18,859 nucleotides of DNA from Flavobacteriaceae bacterium UBA3078 (GTDB lineage Bacteria > Bacteroidota > Bacteroidia > Flavobacteriales > Flavobacteriaceae). The notes under the pieces are model-generated. The model searched no databases. It saw nothing but the letters and a program-made list of their open reading frames with translations, and was not told the origin of the DNA. Of this stretch, positions 15,301 to 18,859 are shown in pieces. How positions within the stretch are numbered: position 1 is the first letter of the stretch; every line of letters starts with the position of its first letter. Location of the stretch: contig DFBO01000114.1 in assembly GCA_002366675.1 (NCBI GenBank), forward strand, positions 1 to 18,859. Direction: 5' to 3'. The position numbers and the translations under genes were made by a program.

Positions 15301-17538
15301 ATTACTTGATTGATAATTTACACCATCAATACTGTATTCATAACCATTTGGCACTCCTCCAACTGTTATTTGTCCTGGCGTTGTACAATAGATATCACGA
15401 CTTGTAACTGTTGGGTTTAATACATTTTGATAAACATTAAAATAAAATTGATTAAAACAACCACCTTCATAATTTATAGTTAGCCTAAATTGTCCAGCTA
15501 CATTTGCATTAAAATCCGGACCTGTTCCAACTTGATTCCAAGTACATGCAGCATTTTCATTAGCACAATCTGAATCAGTAACTGGAGCGCAACTGCCTTC
15601 ATCTAATTGTTCCCAAATAATAGAAGTAGCATCTGTAATTCCAGTTTCAATAAGTGTAGAATCATTAGCTCCACATAAAAAGATATTTGGTAGTAATTTT
15701 CCATCATTTGGACATGTTACAACTTCATCTGCAAATGGTATAACCGGATTAGTTAAAGTTGTTCCTCCATAAGTTGTAACCACAAAAACTTGGTCAATTG
15801 ATTGACATGGAGCTATAGCTGTATTATGTACATAATATGTGCCTGTTGCAGTAACAGTAATGGTTTGTGATGTTCCAATAACTGGCGTTCCACTTGGGTT
15901 ATCTGACCATGAATAAGAATCATAACCATTAGCTGCTGTTAATTGAACACTGTCTCCACAAAGAATAACATTTTCAATGAACTCACAATCTAAATCTGCT
16001 AAAAACACTGTTGCTTGAGGCGTAATTAAACATCCAGTATTACTATTGATACTAGGATCGTCTGTTATAACAAAAAATGGATTTGTAATACCACTATAAG
16101 TTGCAAAAGCTTGATTGTTTATAATATTTGAACAGGCATCACTAAGGGCATTACAACTATCTACAACTTGAGCATGAATACGAATTTCAGTTATAGGATC
16201 TCCTTGCTCAACAATTGAATTATCAATACTAAATATAATTTCTCTAGTTGTTGGATTATAACTTACAACTGTTACTCCAGGTGGAAGAACACCTAAGTCA
16301 GTTGGGTAATTAAATATAATATTTATAGGAAGTATATCTCTAATAATTAAATTATTAGCATCATCGTTACCATTGTTATGAAACCCAATGACATAATTTA
16401 AAGGTTGTCCAAGTCCTACTGTTTGACCACCAATATCATTTCCAAGGTCATCTTCTACTATTTTTGTGAGAACTATTTTCGGTTCGATAATATCAACAGC
16501 CAAAGCACAGAAATAAGCAAAGTATTGATCTTGATTACTTTCCATTCGAATGGTTGCAGTGGTATCATCGTTACCAATAACACTATTACCTGGGTTTGGA
16601 ACGACCATAACACCAGTATCAAAACCTAAAGTATTAGTACTATTTGGAACTCTGTTATTAACAGGTAAAGCACTCAATTGTGTCACAGAAGAATTAAAAA
16701 AGTTATTAGCTGGTCTATCAACAGCAGACATCGTCACACCATTAAGTATTAATCTGTCATTTTGTATCGGACTATCTCCTTCTAAAGCTGCAAATGCAAA
16801 GTTCGCTCTTACTGGAATTGGCGCTGGAACTGTACGAAAACCAGAAACTGGAATATCTACATCTACAGAACTATTTATTGAACTAAACCCATCAAAACTT
16901 GTAATAGATTTTCCTGGTAAAGTTGGATCTTCAAATACTATAAAAAGTGACCAACCTGCTGAGTATCCTGTTCCGTTATATGGGTCGAAAGTATCTGTTC
17001 TACCTTGATCTGTTGAAACATTGGCAATTGTATAAGTTCCTAAATCAGCTGTTAAACCAGTTACTATTGATGTTACATCTGCATAACAAGAATATGGAAA
17101 ACTGCTACCTGTTGGATTTCCATTAGCTTCATAAATGATTGTACCTACAACATCATTATAACCACCTACTGGTCCTTTAAATTTTATATTTGTAATTGGA
17201 TCATTTCCATTTGTAACTGCTCCCCAATACAATCCAGCATGAATAATTTTATAACAACCTGGATTAGGGATTTCTAAATCTGCACTGGTTGAATTAAAAG
17301 TTGTTGGATCTCCATCAATGTCAATATATCTCATATCAACATTATGATTATAAACTGAATTATCATTAAAAGGAGCGTTACTAGGTCCTAAAATATTATT
17401 TCCTATTAGACGAATATCTCCTTTTAAATCTTGATTAAATCTTGGAGTAAAAGGCACATAATTTTGAGCTATGGAATTAAAGCTCATCAACAATACAGTT
17501 ACAATTATGCTAATCTTAAAAAAAGTAGGTTTTTTCAT
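9349..17538 (-). CDS. Giant SprB-like repeat adhesin with T9SS type B sorting domain
   Basis: The 2,729-residue product is a probable cell-surface adhesin exported by the type IX system. Order of parts: signal peptide (1-25, ending NSIAQ); an N-terminal beta-rich region (26-350; AGLYWGA and SAGWSLFIVFEDP); a DUF11-like domain (353-482); an Ig-like segment (about 520-590); a Cys-rich module (605-708); 22 or 23 SprB-like Ig-fold repeats of about 85 residues (709-2642), each opening near a Cys and closing with GxYxVxVxDxxGC; and a gliding-motility-type C-terminal domain (2644-2729; PNYFTPNGDGVLDGW, FDRYGRK, TGDYWYVV, ending GHFTLYR). The frame is intact throughout. The repeats are diverged, so expansion is old. 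Gaps of 70 and 41 bases to same-strand neighbours suggest an operon. It could serve gliding, attachment or polymer binding; ligand unknown. It is shorter than F. johnsoniae SprB, so orthology is not claimed. Confidence 0.93.
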   Translation of the reverse strand: MKKPTFFKISIIVTVLLMSFNSIAQNYVPFTPRFNQDLKGDIRLIGNNILGPSNAPFNDNSVYNHNVDMRYIDIDGDPTTFNSTSADLEIPNPGCYKIIHAGLYWGAVTNGNDPITNIKFKGPVGGYNDVVGTIIYEANGNPTGSSFPYSCYADVTSIVTGLTADLGTYTIANVSTDQGRTDTFDPYNGTGYSAGWSLFIVFEDPTLPGKSITSFDGFSSINSSVDVDIPVSGFRTVPAPIPVRANFAFAALEGDSPIQNDRLILNGVTMSAVDRPANNFFNSSVTQLSALPVNNRVPNSTNTLGFDTGVMVVPNPGNSVIGNDDTTATIRMESNQDQYFAYFCALAVDIIEPKIVLTKIVEDDLGNDIGGQTVGLGQPLNYVIGFHNNGNDDANNLIIRDILPINIIFNYPTDLGVLPPGVTVVSYNPTTREIIFSIDNSIVEQGDPITEIRIHAQVVDSCNALSDACSNIINNQAFATYSGITNPFFVITDDPSINSNTGCLITPQATVFLADLDCEFIENVILCGDSVQLTAANGYDSYSWSDNPSGTPVIGTSQTITVTATGTYYVHNTAIAPCQSIDQVFVVTTYGGTTLTNPVIPFADEVVTCPNDGKLLPNIFLCGANDSTLIETGITDATSIIWEQLDEGSCAPVTDSDCANENAACTWNQVGTGPDFNANVAGQFRLTINYEGGCFNQFYFNVYQNVLNPTVTSRDIYCTTPGQITVGGVPNGYEYSIDGVNYQSSNIFVITVPNTYTVYIRQLGVPTNPCVFTVPDVVIRGRDFTVSVNVTQPLCYGDKGSISLAANDVRPQYFFSIYNGPTLINSVGPIAENNYTFLNLNPGTYTALIETEDGCTHSEDVVIIEPPLLTATSALTSPLTCTDGEITVYASGGTPPYFYFVNSSTVFQTVPEIIVTAPGVFNITVIDSNNCEATTSITVEASLEPEYNVTQTNILCAGASTGSITVNVTNSNGNSLLYSIDGGVTFFNSNVFTGLAIGDYQVVVQYTTGSDVCETNPQTITITEGELGTGTATLTTPFTCSANGVITVSGVTGGVPPYSYSLDGVTFQTGNIFTGLTSGTYTVSIQDDSGCVFITNQIDIDPLNPPTDLMFSHSPLSCPLNTSTITITGANGGIGVLEYQIIAPASQATAYQISNIFTDLPPGTYTFQVRDENDCTYAETYTIAPLPVLNVSTIITKDLDCTATPDAIITGTISGGTGPFTYAVSINGGAYSNLGPTGSPFTYTATTDGIYQFQITDSLGCIAESVVNTIDELTLPEIISVVQTQDILCPGDSNAAIQVTINTSVGEPVYVINVYNNTTGVDYGTQISGLTAGSYTITLTDGNSCTDTDTIIIDEPDPINVLFHAIDISCSAGGVSQGSIIIDGVTGGTAPYNYLVTGTNGYSASETNAAGSTSVTFDVVDFGLYQIYVVDANGCSVLVQDVLVASPPDDLEITINTTVDCLNGGEAVVSIGTTLISPGPFYFSVYPATGTPPGGSWIPESTPGTATFSNLLTGVTYTFIVFDVSTGCSYYETATSPIPTNSTLTASALSANNITCTGSADGNVTFTVNSTYATATNINYEIYDSLSLVTTGISGVGVVPANGSLSVTNLGPLPFGNYFVLISETSGPNAGCSVVSIPFNITESAIELNLNATVDQNANCNPNSGVISAIATNGTPPYLYQLTTSATPPLATDPSWASTSTFNVDANNYYVHVIDAFGCIKTTNILLVSMDPEPVIAATFNDQCNTAEGDFEIDVTLVTAGMPPYSFSIDGGAFQTQTAPFTISNLNSGTHTVQIRDVNGCGNIASIDIAPVLELIPDVTALPTCSDDDGIITVTASGGTGTYSYSISPNPTSISLAGNVFSGVPSGIYTITITDTMTSCTEEAIISLAPAINPILTTIPTGVTCFADNTGSFEINLSNYSGTYTYEVFDSSNTLVLGPINANTSTNPETVSGMLAGSFTVEITETASPFCTTSSNVIISSPASALDLVALETSNVTCTDNLGTITATATGGWGTYQYELIGAATVPYSPNGTFENLSAGVYTVNVMDAGGCIDSETVTLIAPNPINATVTPSTNLLACFGDTNAIITITNLTGGVGSNYLYTLNMISPTTSSSGPQSSPVFGGLGAGTYQVTVSDAFNCSFTSADIVITEPTPIQASLVKETSQTCLTQATLTLSATGGTGPYTYSDNVTFTPVLGSFATSTTFPVPVGIYEYYVQDANGCIAIVSNQIAIDQLPDLILNLTLTNAVINCAGDATGVVVATAEGGLGNYIYTLQDILGNTIPVTQNSPGVFTELPADTYQVHVESGDCLTTTSPFEITEPSAPLEAPFTVTDITCYGANNGSVEINATGGTGTIMYAISPQLNQFFDTNVFEDLEPGVYDVIVQDELGCYLILNFTITEPDPVIISIVPSSIIPEVCEGDMDGEFSIDVSGGTAPYSVSIDNYEGPYTTGASGQTQFDFTGLGGGDHTVYVRDSLGCESEWNITFPESVSINPLVEIEYTCVNNAASNIVTVTVDDSITNLEDLDYSLDSGPYQASNIFIDVTPGIGHYIDVRHTNGCIQTTELFDITTFDPLTLAINDGEINEIIAIATGGSGEYEFTLNGESYGSTNVFIISESGEYTVTVTDSNGCTVSASRYFTYVDVCIPNYFTPNGDGVLDGWGPGCTNHYPNLDFDIFDRYGRKIATLRIGETWDGKYHGEELPTGDYWYVVRLNDPQDNRNFVGHFTLYR
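9352..9609 (-). other. Type B T9SS C-terminal sorting domain (coding region)
   Basis: This part encodes residues 2644-2729 of the giant protein. FTPNGDG, a D-x-F-D-R-Y-G-R-K core, WDGKYHGEELPTGDYWY and the end GHFTLYR match the gliding-motility-associated C-terminal domain, which directs secretion and surface attachment through the type IX system with a PorP/SprF-type partner. Confidence 0.92.
9613..15414 (-). repeat. Array of about 22-23 SprB-like Ig-fold repeats (coding region)
   Basis: This region encodes residues 709-2642 of the giant protein. Opening cysteines lie near residues 718, 795, 881, 956, 1040, 1118, 1201, 1289, 1370, 1461, 1556, 1660, 1744, 1825, 1905, 1998, 2079, 2167, 2251, 2336, 2418 and 2502, spaced 75-104 residues (mean about 85). 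A last unit (about 2575-2640) lacks the opening Cys. Typical unit features are a GGTxPYxYS turn near the middle and a GxYxVxVxDxxGC close. No two units look nearly identical, unlike arrays made by recent duplication. Confidence 0.85.
15415..15726 (-). other. Cys-rich module preceding the repeat array (coding region)
   Basis: It encodes residues 605-708 of the giant protein, with seven cysteines between 609 and 694, the string ATSIIWEQLDEGSC, a CANENAACTWNQV segment and AGQFRLTINYEGGCFNQFYF. Its composition differs from the repeats; it may be a ligand-binding or structural cap. I recognise it only as a recurring block in flavobacterial gliding-type proteins. Confidence 0.5.
16093..16482 (-). 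other. DUF11-like domain (coding region)
   Basis: It encodes residues 353-482 of the giant protein. PKIVLTKIV, GQPLNYVIGFHNNGNDDANN and IIRDILP fit the DUF11 beta-sandwich common in large bacterial surface proteins, where it acts as a stalk or spacer module. Confidence 0.7.
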
Positions 17539-17608
17539 GATATTTTTATTTATGTATTATATTAATCTTCAAAGGGGCTTTTGTTGATTAATTCATACTT
17601 TTATTTTC
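17539..17608 (-). other. Spacer between the repeat/SPOR-like gene and the giant adhesin gene
   Basis: These 70 A+T-rich bases contain no TAnnTTTG element and no proper hairpin; CAAAAGCCCCTTTG (17584-17571, minus strand) is only a near-palindrome with no loop. Read-through from the upstream gene is the simplest reading. Confidence 0.45.
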
Positions 17609-18859
17609 TTAATCTTCAATTTTAATGACACTCATCTTTCCATTATAAGGTTTACTACCTTTTGTACTTAATGCTCTCATGGCTTCTTCAACATATTCAA
17701 ACTTTTCATAGTAAATAAAATACTTACTTGAATTAACATCATAGAAGAAGTTAATATTTGCTTGTCCTGCTGATACTGCTTTCTCTAAAAAAGCATCTCT
17801 ATCTCTTACGCTTTGATGTACAGCAATAATCATATAGTACCCATTTTCAACATTTTGTACATCTTTTAATATTTGAACATTACTTGTTTGCTCTTCACCA
17901 AAATCAAAATCTTCTGGTTTTAATGGAACAGTACTCAAAGGAGTGTTTTCTTTTATTCTATCTAATGCAGCTTTATCTTTATTAAATCTATCTTTTTCAT
18001 TATCATAAACAGCACGCTTAATTCTTCTTTTTCTTTCTATTTCAGTAGCAACTTTAATCGTTTCTAAATTAGATATTAAACTTGCTTTCACTCTTTCAGA
18101 TTCTGCTTTATCTGCTTTTAAACCTTGAATAGCATCTAAATAATATTTATTCGTTTCATCGTTCTTATTTGATACTTTTTTGAGTCTTTGAGCATACAGA
18201 TTTTCTAACTGATTGATAGCTATATCCCTTTCACTAATTGATTGATCTACTTCAGATTTCAAAGCTTCTAATGCTCTATTTTCTGCTGAAATACTTTTAA
18301 ATGGTTTTGGTTCCATATAGATACCTTGTTCACTTAAATCGTTCTCTTCTTTAAGATCTTTTAAATCTTTCTCTTTAGTAATCACTACTTCATTCAATCT
18401 CACTAATAATATTTCTTGCTCTTTCTTAGATTTTTTAGTGGCCTCTGTAATAGCATACATAGATTTAGCTAAATCATCTTTTTGAGTTACATCTATATCT
18501 ACTTGAGATTGAGCTGCTGCTTCTGCTGCTAACCTAGCTTCTTCATCTGCTTGAGCTTGAGCAGCTACTTCTGCTGCTAACCTAACTTCTTCGTCTGCTT
18601 GAGCTTGAGCTGCTGCTTCCACTGCTAACCTAGTTTCTTCATCTACTTGAGCTTGAGCAGCTACTTCTGCTGCTAACCTAGCTTCTTCGTCTGCTTGAGT
18701 TTGAGCAGCTACTTCTGCTGCTAATCTTGCCTCTTCATCTACTTGAGCTTGAGCTGCTGCTTCTGCTGCTAATCTTGCCTCTTCATCTACTTGAGCTTGA
18801 GCTGCTGCTTCTGCTGCTAATCTAGCTTCTTCGTCTGCTTGAGCTTGAGCTGCTGCTTC
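17609..18859 (-). CDS. Partial envelope protein: Ala/Glu/Gln 16-residue repeats, helical stretch, SPOR-like C-terminus
   Basis: The frame is open to the right edge, so the N-terminus is missing; 416 residues are seen. The codon at 18622 is GTG inside a repeat (Val), not a real start. From the edge there are seven 16-residue units such as EAAAQAQADEEARLAA, then a partial one, then a Lys/Glu-rich probably helical or coiled-coil stretch (about 180 residues), a short Pro/Asp-rich hinge (LSTVPLKPEDFDFGEE), and a final 80-residue domain: ENGYYMIIAVHQ, KYFIYYEKFEYVEEAMRAL, GKMSVIKIED. The last fits the beta-alpha-beta pattern of SPOR-like domains, which often bind peptidoglycan. From memory of similar proteins, such tails occur on long PorP/SprF-family proteins of Flavobacteriaceae, so a barrel may lie outside the window; this is inference. 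It precedes the giant adhesin gene by 70 bases on the same strand. Confidence 0.7.
   Translation of the reverse strand, partial: EAAAQAQADEEARLAAEAAAQAQVDEEARLAAEAAAQAQVDEEARLAAEVAAQTQADEEARLAAEVAAQAQVDEETRLAVEAAAQAQADEEVRLAAEVAAQAQADEEARLAAEAAAQSQVDIDVTQKDDLAKSMYAITEATKKSKKEQEILLVRLNEVVITKEKDLKDLKEENDLSEQGIYMEPKPFKSISAENRALEALKSEVDQSISERDIAINQLENLYAQRLKKVSNKNDETNKYYLDAIQGLKADKAESERVKASLISNLETIKVATEIERKRRIKRAVYDNEKDRFNKDKAALDRIKENTPLSTVPLKPEDFDFGEEQTSNVQILKDVQNVENGYYMIIAVHQSVRDRDAFLEKAVSAGQANINFFYDVNSSKYFIYYEKFEYVEEAMRALSTKGSKPYNGKMSVIKIED
18524..18859 (-). repeat. 48-base tandem coding repeat, seven units, continuing past the edge
   Basis: Seven in-frame 48-base units lie at 18812-18859, 18764-18811, 18716-18763, 18668-18715, 18620-18667, 18572-18619 and 18524-18571, with a partial eighth to about 18497. 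The units at 18716-18763 and 18764-18811 are identical base for base; others differ at a few positions, mostly Ala/Val and Ala/Thr swaps. Each encodes a helical Ala/Glu/Gln unit of 16 residues. Confidence 0.93.

Noticed and set aside
18620..18622. GTG at 18622 as start of the right-hand gene
   Set aside because: It encodes the Val of a repeat unit; the same frame and the same repeats continue without a stop to the window edge.
18497..18859. CRISPR array at the right edge
   Set aside because: The 48-base units are contiguous, in frame and lack spacers; they encode a protein repeat.

Overview
The window looks like a chromosomal segment of a low-GC marine-type member of the Flavobacteriaceae (Bacteroidota). 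Four lines of evidence point there: (i) a giant secreted protein with a gliding-motility-type (T9SS type B) C-terminal sorting domain and a PorP/SprF partner; (ii) promoters of the Bacteroidota form TTG/TTTG-N17-20-TAnnTTTG upstream of both tRNAs and two protein genes; (iii) a bacillithiol gene (bshB1); (iv) strongly A+T-rich spacers and few recognisable Shine-Dalgarno sequences. I cannot name a genus from this sequence.

Left part (1-6097). A nitroreductase-family gene lies on the minus strand, diverging from a tRNA-Ser(UGA) with its own promoter and a strong terminator. Plus-strand genes follow: an outer-membrane protein resembling the phenol-degradation MetA family; a DUF3108 periplasmic protein in a probable operon with a small membrane protein carrying an acidic tail; and two tandem M28 zinc-peptidase lipoproteins. 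The second peptidase carries a PA-type insertion that its paralogue lacks. A 15-bp hairpin with T-tracts on both strands closes this block.

Middle part (6115-8335, minus strand). A tRNA-His(GUG) has its own promoter and terminator and two U-U mismatches in its acceptor stem. Upstream of it on the minus strand are bshB1 (bacillithiol synthesis) and a PLP-dependent trans-sulfuration enzyme. Together these two genes suggest cysteine and low-molecular-weight-thiol metabolism.

Right part (8336-18859, minus strand). This is a cell-surface cluster. In transcription order it runs: a protein entering from beyond the right edge, with 16-residue Ala/Glu/Gln repeats, a charged helical stretch and a SPOR-like C-terminus; then a 2,729-residue adhesin-like protein with about 22-23 SprB-like repeats and a type B T9SS sorting domain; then a PorP/SprF-family outer-membrane protein. 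Gaps are 70 and 41 bases with no visible promoter or terminator, so the three probably form one transcript starting outside the window. The likely division of work is that the giant protein is exported by the type IX system, the PorP/SprF protein is its dedicated export or anchoring partner, and the truncated protein is a periplasmic or envelope-linked accessory.

The most noteworthy items are this surface-adhesin locus, the 48-base tandem repeat at the right edge (with two adjacent identical copies), the PA-plus/PA-minus peptidase pair, and the odd tRNA-His acceptor stem. I found no CRISPR array, insertion sequence, phage gene or defence system.
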